Source of the DNA: DASSFZ01 sp035693785
GTDB lineage: Bacteria; Chloroflexota; Anaerolineae; Fen-1058
DNA length: 30,789 nt
NCBI GenBank assembly: GCA_035693785.1
Contig: DASSFZ010000261.1
Location: forward strand, 1 to 30,789
Direction: 5' to 3'
The translations under genes and the position numbers were made by a program. The notes under the pieces were generated by a model. The model had not been told where the DNA came from. It saw nothing but the letters and a program-made list of their open reading frames with translations, and did not search any database. Below, in pieces: positions 15,501-23,193 of the stretch (position 1 is the first letter of the stretch; each line of letters begins with the position of its first letter).

Positions 15501-18500
15501 GCCGATCGCGCGCAGCGACGATCGCCAGCACGCGCCCGAAGCGCAATCGATGGCGCATCTGCCCGTCGGGTGTGGCATCGTCGGCCAGGCCGCCTCGACC
15601 CGGCAGACTTACGTGACCGGCGACGTCGATACCGATCCGTACTACGTGGTCAACCCTGCCGGCGCCGGGGCACGCTCCGAGATCGGCGTGCCCTTGCGCA
15701 TTGAAGAGCGTATCGTCGGCGTGCTCGACATCCAGAGCGATCGCTCGAATGCGTTTAGCGCAGACGACGTGATCATTCTCGAGACGGCGGCCAGTCAGAT
15801 CGGCGCAGCTCTGGCGATCGCCGAGCTTTACCAGCAGACGCAGGCGCGCGCCGGCAATCTGTCCTTGCTGTTCGCGGCCAGCCAGGAGTTGGGCAGCAGT
15901 CTCGACAGCGATCAGGTGTTCGGCCGCCTGGCGCAGTGGATTGTGACCGCCGTCGAGGCGACGAGCGCCCGCGTTTACGTGTGGGATCTCCAGACCAACG
16001 TAGGGCGTCTACTGGCGCAGTACGTGGGCGCTCGCGCCAGCGCCAGTGAGCGCCAATCGCGTGTGGGTGTGGAGCAAGACCTGGGCGGGCTTTCGATCCT
16101 GGTCACGGCGATGAAGGAGCGCCGCTGGACGGTTTATGAAACCACCGCCGATCACGACGCGATCGACGCGGCGTTGCGCGAGGTTCTCCGCGCAGGTGTT
16201 GTGCACAGCGCGCTGTATCTCCCTCTCGTCGTGCGCGAGCGACTGATCGGCTATGTCGAGATTTGGGAGACCGGGCGGGTTCGCTCCTGGACACCGGATG
16301 AGGCGCACGTGTGTCAGACGATTGCCAACGTGGCAGCCAGCGCGATTGACAACGCTCGCTTGTTTGAGGTTGAGCGCCAGCGTCGAAAGGTGGCCGAAAC
16401 GGTGCGCGAACTGGCGGCGGTCATCAGCTCGTCACTCGAGCCGCAGGCGATTCTCGAGTCGCTGCTCGATCGGGCCGCCGAGCTGATTCCGTACGATTCG
16501 GCGGCTGTCTTCATTGCGCCGGGCGAGCTATCGGCTACGCGGGCCGAACGCTCGGGGCAGTTACGTATCGCCGTAAGCCGAGGCATGCCGGCGGAGGCGC
16601 ATGACTCGCCGCCGGGCTTGGCCGAAGAGGTGCTCCGCACGCGGCGGGTCTCGATCTGCGCCGACGCACGCGCAGGCGTTGAGCGGGGCGCGGCGCATGG
16701 CCCTTCGGCACTCCCCCCTTCGGGAGTCGCAGAGCCTGCCCTGAGCGCAGCGAAGGGGCAGGCCCTCGATCACGTGCGTGGTTGGCTGGGCGCGCCGCTC
16801 GTCGTCAAAGGGAGCGCGATCGGCGTGCTGACCTTCGACAGCCGAACCCCCGCCAGGTATCGCCGCGAGCACGCCGAGATCGCGGAGACGATTGCCAACC
16901 ATGCGGCCGTGGCGATTGAGAACGCGCAGCTTTACCAGGAAGCGCGGCAGCGCGTAGCCGAGCTGGAGACCTTGCAGGCCGTCAGCCTGGAGATGATCCA
17001 GTCTCTGGATGCCAGGCGCGTCTCGCAGGCCATCGCCGACGGCGCCCTGCGCCTCCTCGCCGCGACGGTGGTTCACCTGTTCAGCTTCGACGCGGAAACC
17101 GATACGGTGGAGTTGCTGGCCTTCTCGACGGCGCCTGGCTTCGAGGAGATCGGGTGGCCTACGCCGCGCCGCGAAGGCATGACCATGCGCATTGCTCACA
17201 GCGGCCAGGCTGTCGTGGTCAACGATCCGCAGAACGATCCGGCGTTCGCGGCCATCACGCGTGCGACAGCCGAGCAGGGAGCGCAAGCCCTGGTCGGCTT
17301 GCCGCTCAAGGTGCGTGAGAAAGTGCTCGGCGTGATGAACGTGCTCTTTCACGCTCCACACATCGTCGTCGACAACGAAGTCCGCATCTTGGGGTTGTTG
17401 GCCGATCAAGCTGCGACGGCGCTCGAAAACGCGCGTCTCTTCGAGGGGGAGCAGAAGCGCCGCGTCGCGGCCGACGTGCTGCGCGAGATTTCGGGAGTGC
17501 TGACGAGCACGCTCAATCTGGACGAGCTGTGCGAGCGCCTGTTCGATCAGATCGCGCGCGTCATCCCGTACACCAGCGCTACGGTGACGCTCGTCGAGGC
17601 GTCGCGTCACCTGCGGATTATCGCCGGCCGTGGCTTTCAGCAGCCCGCGCAGATTATCGGCAGGACGCTGGCGCTCGGCGACGCCAGCCTCTCGGGCCGC
17701 ACCATCGATGCCCGCGAGCCGCTCGTTGTGGAGGATGTGCAGCAACTCGGCAACGGGGAAGTGCTGCCAGGCATGGAGCGGGTGCACGGCTGGATGGGCG
17801 CGCCGCTCATTGCGCGCGACCGGGTGATCGGCACTCTATCGGTGGACCACGAGCAGGCCGGCATCTACCGCCGGGAGCAGGCGGACTTGCTCGGCGTGAT
17901 CGCGAACCAGGCTGCGGCGGCTATCACGAATGCGCGGTTGTACGAGCAGGCGCTCGAGCGCGAACGGTTCGCTTCGGCGCTGGGCCGCACCAGCCTCGCG
18001 ATCATGTCTTCCCTGGAGCTTGACGAGGTGCTGGAGCAGATCTGCCGTGAGAGTGCGGGCGCGTTCAACGTGGACAGCGGACTGGTATGGTTGGCTGAAG
18101 GCGATGATCTGGTTGGCTTCGCGGGCTATGGGCCTGCGCGGGAGGGCTTCGTCGGCGTGCACGTCGGGCTTGGCGATGCGTCTATCCTTGGGGCGCGTGT
18201 GCTGGTCGAGCGCCGGGGTGAGTATATCAATTATGCCGAAACCGACCCGCGCGCCAATCGCGAGCTCGTTCACCGGATGGGCCTCAAGTCGCTGTTGGGC
18301 GTGCCCATGGTCCAGGACGATGCGCCCATCGGCACACTGGTCGTCGGCGATTCCGTTCGGCCTGACCCCTTCTCGGCTGCCGATATCGAGCGCGCGCAGG
18401 TGCTGGCCAGCCACGCCGTGATCGCGATCGAGAACGCGCGCCTGTTCCAGGCCGAGCAGCGCCGCGCGCGCCAACTGGCGCTGGTCCATCGCGTAGGGTT

Positions 18501-19977
18501 GGATATCACGTCCATCCTCGATCTGGATCAGTTGGCGCAGACGGTGGTCGAGGAGATCCGCGGCGCGTTCGGTTACTACCACGTGAGTGTGGTGACGATT
18601 CACGGCGGCGAGCTGGTGTGGCGAGCCGGCGCCGGCGGCGATGTGGAAGGCTGGACGCCGGCCGGAATGCGAAGGCCGGTGGGGGTGGGCATTATCGGCG
18701 CCGTGGCCGTCACCGGGGAGATGCTCGTGGCGCCGGACGTGCGCCGCGATCCGCGTTACGTCCCCGTTCCCGAAGTCCAGCGCACGCTCTCGAAAGTCGC
18801 GCTCCCGCTCAGGGCGAAGGGGTCGATCGTCGGGGTGCTGAACGTCGAGAGCGACCACGCCGACGCGTTCGGCGAAGAGGATCTGGCCGTGCTGACCGCG
18901 CTCGCCAGCCAGCTCGGCGTGGCCGTGGAGAACGCCATGTACGCCACGTCGCTGGAAACGCGCGTGGCCGAGCGCACGGCGGAAATCCGTCGCGAACAGG
19001 AGCGCACCTTCACGATTCTCAACAGCGTCGCCGACGCGGTTCTGGTGACCGATCTCGCCGGCGCCATTGTGCTGACCAATCCCGTCGCCGACGCGCTGCT
19101 GCGCGAAGATCAGGAGGCGGAGCAGCCGGATCGCCTGCGCACGTGGCTGCGTGAGCTGTCGCCCGCCAGCGGCTCTCCGAAGATCGACGCCGGCGGGCGC
19201 ACGCTGCAGGCGGCGGTGGCGTACATCCGGGAAGACGAGCGGCGAGTCGGCCACGTGATCGTGCTGCGCGACATCACGCGCATGGAAGAGGTGGATCGGC
19301 TCAAGACTCAATTTGTCACGACGGTCTCGCACGAGCTGCGCACGCCCCTGACGAATATCAAACTCTACCTGGGACTGTTCCAGAAGGGGAAACCGGAGAA
19401 GCGCGAGCAGTACCTCGTCACGCTGCAAGACGAGGTCAACCGCCTGGAACGCCTGATCATGGACCTGCTCGACCTGGCGCGCCTGGAGCGCGATCGGCAG
19501 ACGGCGACCCGCAAGGTGATCGATCTGGCTGAAGTGCTGCAGCACGTCGTCAGCACGCTCGAGCCGCAGGCCGAAGCCAAACGCCAGTCACTTCACTTGC
19601 GGCTCACGGAGCAGGCGCTGCGTGTGCCGGCCGATCGGAACCAGATGATTCAGGTATTTGTCAATCTGTGCGCCAATGCTATCAACTACACGCCGCCAGA
19701 CGGGCGGGTGGAGCTGGAAGCGTCAAGCATGCTGCGAGACGGTCGAAACTGGGCCGTCGTGTCGGTGAGCGACAATGGCATCGGCATACCCGAGGAGGAT
19801 CGTGAGCGAGTTTTCGATCGCTTCTATCGCGGCCAGGCAGAGTACTTTGAGGTACGGGGGACGGGGCTGGGGCTGTCCATTGTCAAAGAAATCGTCGTGC
19901 AGCATTCTGGACAGATCGAATTGGAAAGCCGGGTGGGGTTGGGCAGCACTTTTACGGTCTGGCTCCCGATGAGTTGA
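12544..19977 (+). CDS. Giant soluble sensor histidine kinase: receiver-PAS-11 GAF-PAS-HisKA-HATPase
   Basis: The 2477-residue protein begins with a receiver-like domain (residues 1-120, possible phosphoacceptor Asp57 in ALVDLEG) and a PAS-like domain (about 140-190). About eleven GAF domains follow in tandem, starting near 246, 436, 597, 766, 934, 1104, 1280, 1470, 1638, 1803 and 1975; most end with the GAF signature (A)VAIENA(Q/R)L(Y/F). A second PAS-like domain (2151-2250) leads to HisKA (VSHELRTPL, His2263) and the HATPase, with N box near 2378, DNGIGIP near 2410 and GTGLGLS near 2439. No transmembrane helix is seen, so it is a cytoplasmic sensor. The ATG at 12544 has only a weak, distant AGGGA site. 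GAF 7 carries an in-frame dispersed repeat. Ligands cannot be read from sequence. Confidence 0.9.
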   Translation: MASPIRLLLVEPDNADRRRIHRALRGRTTRFRITDAPSLQDVPQRLRGARYDIALVDLEGWPRPFDGLDHLLHSAPDLPVAVLSRNDHAAEAIRRGACGFVAKTEQDLALLHSTLAAVVEQAKERARTQAQLKQLQLSDALYRLLLDHVAEALLLCGSAGDILHVNHAAEKLLDRPAQALIGAPFARLLAERPPWALSDWADSHPVRAVLNKPATPVEVRVTPLALEDSSVFLVRLRDLQREERSERLLQALSRASAAMQGALTPQDVLRAAGEQLRSIGLILSVFRYLDDEHAVVMIHTELGRRVLSQARRMLGFDPMAYHAPVDSSPVLQSILSRDSPVVLSDASQIVRELLPRRLKRLADPLAKLLNYEEQFGLRLSLAGETYGLIMVGYPHGHLVPEDQPIIEAFAVQIQAALERSQRFEVTQSRLADQLQQLTRLVRVGEQMQLRQPLDRLLDTICGAIGEGLKWGQVIVWLSEARSATMSPVAVRGVSPKSAAWPGGLDEKTWRRSEYRIGRCYLVTGGDPGAQAWQSGDILVAPIEIGGALLGAIQLDRPQSGLRPAPDDLTPLDLFANQAAVAIENAQLYVQAGEGLKRRVDNLTSLTTLSAVVDQGDLRASLEQALYQVLRVSGMDAIGISLLDLATGELQPYVWRGLSGAFWEEVKTSPTRIGEGVGGRALAAGSAIVVTDVPTDPRIPYRDRLMQEGVQTVVGIGLAGRVPVGAMTLYAYEARRLGDETLDWLTVAGRQIALSIENNRLIDAARRRQRMAEAVREVNAAVASNLELDSVLATILDQASRVVPHNSSCIMLAESNTLRVLAVRGLVDPGNVIGRAFPRDDRNPAWQAVVSREAQVVADVRAADGNSHGVPDGSARSWIGAPLIVRDKVIGLLALHHHQAGFYTEEDARNASLIAQQAAVAIDNARRFEIEHERSERLRLLNDLGRELVVALDRDTIVQQAVKQMAGRFGYKHVAVWWLDPALNELAPIARSDDRQHAPEAQSMAHLPVGCGIVGQAASTRQTYVTGDVDTDPYYVVNPAGAGARSEIGVPLRIEERIVGVLDIQSDRSNAFSADDVIILETAASQIGAALAIAELYQQTQARAGNLSLLFAASQELGSSLDSDQVFGRLAQWIVTAVEATSARVYVWDLQTNVGRLLAQYVGARASASERQSRVGVEQDLGGLSILVTAMKERRWTVYETTADHDAIDAALREVLRAGVVHSALYLPLVVRERLIGYVEIWETGRVRSWTPDEAHVCQTIANVAASAIDNARLFEVERQRRKVAETVRELAAVISSSLEPQAILESLLDRAAELIPYDSAAVFIAPGELSATRAERSGQLRIAVSRGMPAEAHDSPPGLAEEVLRTRRVSICADARAGVERGAAHGPSALPPSGVAEPALSAAKGQALDHVRGWLGAPLVVKGSAIGVLTFDSRTPARYRREHAEIAETIANHAAVAIENAQLYQEARQRVAELETLQAVSLEMIQSLDARRVSQAIADGALRLLAATVVHLFSFDAETDTVELLAFSTAPGFEEIGWPTPRREGMTMRIAHSGQAVVVNDPQNDPAFAAITRATAEQGAQALVGLPLKVREKVLGVMNVLFHAPHIVVDNEVRILGLLADQAATALENARLFEGEQKRRVAADVLREISGVLTSTLNLDELCERLFDQIARVIPYTSATVTLVEASRHLRIIAGRGFQQPAQIIGRTLALGDASLSGRTIDAREPLVVEDVQQLGNGEVLPGMERVHGWMGAPLIARDRVIGTLSVDHEQAGIYRREQADLLGVIANQAAAAITNARLYEQALERERFASALGRTSLAIMSSLELDEVLEQICRESAGAFNVDSGLVWLAEGDDLVGFAGYGPAREGFVGVHVGLGDASILGARVLVERRGEYINYAETDPRANRELVHRMGLKSLLGVPMVQDDAPIGTLVVGDSVRPDPFSAADIERAQVLASHAVIAIENARLFQAEQRRARQLALVHRVGLDITSILDLDQLAQTVVEEIRGAFGYYHVSVVTIHGGELVWRAGAGGDVEGWTPAGMRRPVGVGIIGAVAVTGEMLVAPDVRRDPRYVPVPEVQRTLSKVALPLRAKGSIVGVLNVESDHADAFGEEDLAVLTALASQLGVAVENAMYATSLETRVAERTAEIRREQERTFTILNSVADAVLVTDLAGAIVLTNPVADALLREDQEAEQPDRLRTWLRELSPASGSPKIDAGGRTLQAAVAYIREDERRVGHVIVLRDITRMEEVDRLKTQFVTTVSHELRTPLTNIKLYLGLFQKGKPEKREQYLVTLQDEVNRLERLIMDLLDLARLERDRQTATRKVIDLAEVLQHVVSTLEPQAEAKRQSLHLRLTEQALRVPADRNQMIQVFVNLCANAINYTPPDGRVELEASSMLRDGRNWAVVSVSDNGIGIPEEDRERVFDRFYRGQAEYFEVRGTGLGLSIVKEIVVQHSGQIELESRVGLGSTFTVWLPMS
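16698..16762 (+). repeat. Dispersed repeat inserted in frame in GAF domain 7 of the sensor kinase
   Basis: CCTGCCCTGAGCGCAGCGAA and the following GGGGCAGG (16735-16762) belong to the same family as 4602-4656, 6581-6642 and 22071-22098. A small hairpin (ACTCCC/GGGAGT) sits just upstream. It encodes a loop with AEPALSAAKGQALD that sibling GAF domains lack; the frame is kept. Confidence 0.7.
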
Positions 19978-19984
19978 GAGTGCC

Positions 19985-20015
19985 GAACCCCGGTTTCTTG
20001 GAGAAACCGGGGTTC
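19985..20015. repeat. Perfect 13-bp palindrome between the two kinase genes
   Basis: GAACCCCGGTTTC (19985-19997) pairs exactly with 20003-20015 around a 5-nt loop. No T-run follows. From memory, closely similar CCCCGGTTTC palindromes are dispersed in cyanobacterial and Chloroflexota genomes. It sits 7 bp after the sensor-kinase stop and 12 bp before the ribosome binding site of the next gene. Confidence 0.7.
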
Positions 20016-20038
20016 TGAGTTGAGCGCGGAGGTTTCGG

Positions 20039-21148
20039 ATGCACTCAGCACAACGCATTCTGGTTGTCGAAGACGACGTGGCGATGGCCGGTGGCATCTG
20101 CGACGTGCTCGAACTGGCGGGCTACGAAGTGCGCGTGGCGCATCACGGCCATCAGGCCCTGGACGAGATCGGCAAGTACTCGCCCGACCTGATCGTGTCA
20201 GATATTATGATGCCGGGAATGGACGGCTACGAGTTGTTCAAGAAGGTCCGATCGAACCCGGACTGGGTTCTGATCCCTTTCATTTTCCTCACCGCCAAGG
20301 GCCAGAAATCGGACATCCGGTTGGGCAAGACGATGGGCGCCGAAGACTACCTGGTCAAGCCCTTCGATTGGGAAGACCTCTTGGTCGCAACGCGTTCCAG
20401 GCTGGATCGCGCTCAAGCGCTGCAGCAAGCGTCTCAATCCGAGCACAACGCCCTGAAGAACCGCATCCTCAATACCCTGAGCCACGAGTTTCGCACACCG
20501 CTCACCTACATCACCGGCTACACGAATCTGCTTCAGGAGCCGGATCTGACGCCGGAGCAGTTGCGCCAGTTCCTCGAGCGGCTGCAGAGCGGTAGCACCC
20601 GGTTGAGTCGCCTGGTGGAAGACTTCCTATTCCTCGTCTCGCTGGAGGCGGGCGAGGCTCACACAGCCTACATGCTCCAGCGCGATCGCTTCTCAGATTG
20701 GCCTGCCATGATCCAGCGCGTCCTGGCGCGATACGCCGAGAAGGCGGTCGCTCACAAGGTGACGCTGAGCGCGGATGTGGCTGCGGACCTGCCCGAGACG
20801 ACCCTTCACGCGGCCTACATCGAGGATGTAGTGTCGCGCCTGGTCGACAATGCCGTCAAGTTCACGATCGGCAAGGAAGGCCGGGTGCAGGTATCGGTAA
20901 CGCAAGAGGACGCCGGTATCCTGATCGGCGTAGCAGACGAAGGCATGGGTATCTCCGAGCAGGATGTGTTGAAAATCTTCCAGTCGTTCCACCAGGTCGA
21001 TCGGGAGATGCACGAACAGCAGGGCGCCGGAGTGGGACTGGCTATCGTGAAGGGTGTCGTCGACCTGCACGGCGGTCGGATCGACGTGAAGAGCCGGGTC
21101 GGCGAAGGCAGCACGTTCAGCATCTGGCTTCCTGTTCTCGAAGAGTAA
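20039..21148 (+). CDS. Receiver-histidine kinase hybrid (REC-HisKA-HATPase)
   Basis: The 369-residue protein has an N-terminal receiver domain with acidic pocket Glu11/Asp12/Asp13, phosphoacceptor Asp55 (VSDIMMPGMDG), Thr85 and Lys107 (LVKPFDW). A HisKA domain follows (LSHEFRTPLTY, His149), then a HATPase with VDNAVKF, ADEGMGIS and GAGVGLAIVKG. The receiver comes first and no sensory domain or membrane helix is present, so its input is probably phosphate from another kinase, most plausibly the giant kinase 61 bp upstream. The ATG at 20039 has GGAGG at 6-bp spacing. No DNA-binding output domain exists, so its kinase half must signal onward to a partner outside this gene. Confidence 0.9.
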   Translation: MHSAQRILVVEDDVAMAGGICDVLELAGYEVRVAHHGHQALDEIGKYSPDLIVSDIMMPGMDGYELFKKVRSNPDWVLIPFIFLTAKGQKSDIRLGKTMGAEDYLVKPFDWEDLLVATRSRLDRAQALQQASQSEHNALKNRILNTLSHEFRTPLTYITGYTNLLQEPDLTPEQLRQFLERLQSGSTRLSRLVEDFLFLVSLEAGEAHTAYMLQRDRFSDWPAMIQRVLARYAEKAVAHKVTLSADVAADLPETTLHAAYIEDVVSRLVDNAVKFTIGKEGRVQVSVTQEDAGILIGVADEGMGISEQDVLKIFQSFHQVDREMHEQQGAGVGLAIVKGVVDLHGGRIDVKSRVGEGSTFSIWLPVLEE

Positions 21149-21153
21149 CCACC

Positions 21154-21194
21154 CAGACTTCGGAAGTCTTTAAGCGGGAGACTTCCGAAGTCTG
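21154..21194. repeat. Perfect 16-bp palindrome after the receiver-kinase gene
   Basis: CAGACTTCGGAAGTCT (21154-21169) pairs exactly with 21179-21194 around a 9-nt loop. Each arm is itself nearly palindromic. It could end transcription but is followed by AAAA rather than T residues on the plus strand, so a dispersed repeat is the better reading. The rest of the spacer to 21320 shows no convincing promoter. Confidence 0.7.
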
Positions 21195-21320
21195 AAAATC
21201 CGATCGGCTAGGTCTGATGATTGGACTGTCAGGCGAGTGTCCGACGCCCGTCAAGCACGCTGTGAGTCCGGGTAGTATCCTGTCACGCAGAATTTGATCA
21301 CTCCTGAGGAGGACAGTGCC

Positions 21321-21998
21321 ATGGCATCCCTGTTGGAAAAAGTGCAGACGCTCATTTCGGCCAACCTACACGCGCTCGTCGACTCGGCGCTCAAGGCGAA
21401 CTCGGTGGCCGTCATGGACGAGTACATCCGCCAGGCCGAAAACAATCTTGAGGCGCTGGAGGATGCGGCCGCGACGGTTGGGGGCAGCGTCAAAACCCTC
21501 AAGCGCAAATACGAGGATTATGCCGCCCAGGTGGCCAAGCTGGATCGCGACATCGATACGCTGCTCACGCAAAATCGCGACGACCTGGCGTCGGCGGCGC
21601 AGGCCAAGCTCAACACCACGCAGCGCCTGACCGAGGATTACAAGGAGCAGTGGGAGCGGCAGCAGACCGAGTACCAGAACCTGATGGATGCCCGGCTCAA
21701 GCTGGAGGCCAAGCTCACGACGATCAAACAGGAGCGCGAGGAGCTGCTGGCGCTGCTCGAGCTGGCGAAGAGCAAGGAACTCACCATCAAGACGATCAAG
21801 TCGCTGGACGACGTGGTGGGCATCGGCGACGCCGACGTCGCTCGCATCGGCGAATCGATTCGCGCCCGCCTCGACAAGGCGCAGGCCAAGAGCGAGATGC
21901 TGGCCAGCCGCCTGGACGAGCAGATGGACGAGGTCCTGGAAAAGGAGTCGCTGGACAATCAACTGGCCGAGCGCAAGAAACGATTGGGCCTGAGCTGA
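21321..21998 (+). CDS. PspA/IM30 (Vipp1)-family membrane-remodelling protein
   Basis: The 225-residue protein is almost wholly helical, with heptad-type charge patterns through about residues 25-215 and an N-terminal amphipathic helix (MASLLEKVQTLISANLHALV). The family hallmark segment, alternating ALKANSVAVMDEYIRQAEN with a long coiled coil, is present. PspA/IM30 proteins are ESCRT-III-like and bind and reshape the inner face of the cytoplasmic membrane under stress. The ATG at 21321 has a near-perfect GAGGAGG site; the longer in-frame TTG start at 21294 would place that site inside the gene and is rejected. It heads a cluster with a coiled-coil membrane protein, NfeD and slipin, a combination that fits a membrane-stress module. 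Confidence 0.85.
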   Translation: MASLLEKVQTLISANLHALVDSALKANSVAVMDEYIRQAENNLEALEDAAATVGGSVKTLKRKYEDYAAQVAKLDRDIDTLLTQNRDDLASAAQAKLNTTQRLTEDYKEQWERQQTEYQNLMDARLKLEAKLTTIKQEREELLALLELAKSKELTIKTIKSLDDVVGIGDADVARIGESIRARLDKAQAKSEMLASRLDEQMDEVLEKESLDNQLAERKKRLGLS

Positions 21999-22070
21999 TC
22001 GAACGCCCAACCACCACCAGGCGTGACGCAGAGCGGGGCCGGCACCGAGGGTGGTGGCCCCCTTTCGTCA

Positions 22071-22211
22071 GGCCGGCCCTGAGCGCAGTCGAAGGGGACA
22101 ATGCGGATTGCGCTTCGCGGTGAGACGGGGCCGGGTTCTAGAGCGGATTCCGCTTTGGCTTACGCCGGAGTCGAGGCTTTAGCCGGGAACCGCCTAAAGC
22201 CTCGGTTCCGG
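22071..22211 (+). repeat. Composite dispersed-repeat cluster upstream of the coiled-coil membrane gene
   Basis: The 278-bp gap between PspA and the next gene holds a CCCTGAGCGCAGTCGAAGG copy (22071-22098), the 20-bp GGAGTCGAGGCTTTAGCCGG shared with 6553-6572 (22167-22186), and an 11-bp stem CGAGGCTTTAG (22172-22182) pairing with 22194-22204, extended by a CCGGA/TCCGG stem (22165-22169, 22207-22211). No clear promoter is seen. Confidence 0.7.
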
Positions 22212-22276
22212 AGCGGCGTACACGCAATCGGAAACCGCTATAAACGGTTCCAAGCAGAACACAGGTGGAGACGCGC

Positions 22277-23089
22277 ATGGCAACCGATCGCTCGTCGCTG
22301 CATAGCCGCTCTTTGAGAGCGATGCTGGTCAATGCCCTGCTCGATTGGCGCGGCGCGGCGGTGTTGGCAGCGGCGCTCGTCCTGAGCGTGCTGCTGCCAT
22401 CCCCGTTGCCTGGCTGGCAGACCTGGTATTGGTGGCTGGCGGGTATCGTGGGCTGGCTGGCCATCTCCTTCGCCGTCTTCGTCAATCCGAATACGGGCGC
22501 GCAAGTCGTGGCGGAGATGCTTCGCGTCAAATTCGATCCGGCGGCGATCAAGGATGGCGAATCGCGCAGAGCCATCGAGAAGGGCCTGGAGTACCGGGCG
22601 CAGATCGAGGCAGCCGCGAACCGCGCGCGATCCGGCTTGCTGCGCGATAACCTCGCCGAGACGGCGGACGAGATCGATCAGTGGCTCGAGAATATGTACT
22701 CGCTGGCGCTGCGGCTGGACGCCTTCGCAGTCGATCGGACCATTCAACAAGACCTCCACTCGGTGCCCTCGACGATCCAGACCTACGAGCAGCGCCTGAG
22801 GAGCGTCAGCGACGACAAGCTGCGCGCCCAGATGCATGAGATCTACGAAGCCAAGAAAGCGCAGTGGGAGTCTCTGAAGAATCTCCAGGCGACCATGGCG
22901 CGCGCCCGGCTGCAGATGGACAGCGCGCTGACCGCGCTCGGCACCGTATACTCGCAGATCCTCCTGATCGGCGTGAAAGATATCGACAGCGGACGCGCGC
23001 AGCGCCTGCGCGAGGACATCACCGAAGAGATCAAGAGCCTGCACGACGTCGTGGCGGCGATGGATGAGGTGTATCAATACGAGCGCTGA
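22277..23089 (+). CDS. Two-helix membrane protein with cytoplasmic coiled coil, PspA neighbour
   Basis: The 270-residue protein has two adjacent transmembrane helices near the N-terminus (about residues 25-43 and 50-70, the latter starting WYWWLAGIVGWLAI). About 190 mostly helical, charged residues with coiled-coil character follow. The short hairpin places both the N-terminus and the long helical domain in the cytoplasm, where PspA acts. I do not recognise a named family. The ATG at 22277 has AGGTGGAG upstream; a GTG at 22265 inside that site is less likely. The gene lies between PspA and NfeD in the same direction, so a role as a membrane receptor or partner for PspA is a reasonable inference, not shown by sequence. 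Confidence 0.75.
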   Translation: MATDRSSLHSRSLRAMLVNALLDWRGAAVLAAALVLSVLLPSPLPGWQTWYWWLAGIVGWLAISFAVFVNPNTGAQVVAEMLRVKFDPAAIKDGESRRAIEKGLEYRAQIEAAANRARSGLLRDNLAETADEIDQWLENMYSLALRLDAFAVDRTIQQDLHSVPSTIQTYEQRLRSVSDDKLRAQMHEIYEAKKAQWESLKNLQATMARARLQMDSALTALGTVYSQILLIGVKDIDSGRAQRLREDITEEIKSLHDVVAAMDEVYQYER

Positions 23090-23193
23090 CGCGTTGGTGC
23101 GAGTCGCATACCATACGCTCGTCTTCGGCCCGCACGCCGCGCCCGCGAAGCAGATGAGCGAGGCTTAGAGTTGTCTCTGAGCGGGAGGATGCT

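Noticed and set aside
17836..19545. Minus-strand open frame of 569 codons opposite the giant kinase
   Set aside because: Composition is that of an antisense shadow, and the plus strand encodes recognisable GAF, PAS and HisKA domains throughout.
21154..21194. 16-bp hairpin as an intrinsic terminator
   Set aside because: It is followed by A residues, not T residues, on the transcribed strand; treated as a dispersed palindrome.
21273..21278. TAGTAT as a -10 box for the PspA gene
   Set aside because: No acceptable -35 element lies 15-19 bp upstream, so it is not listed as a promoter.
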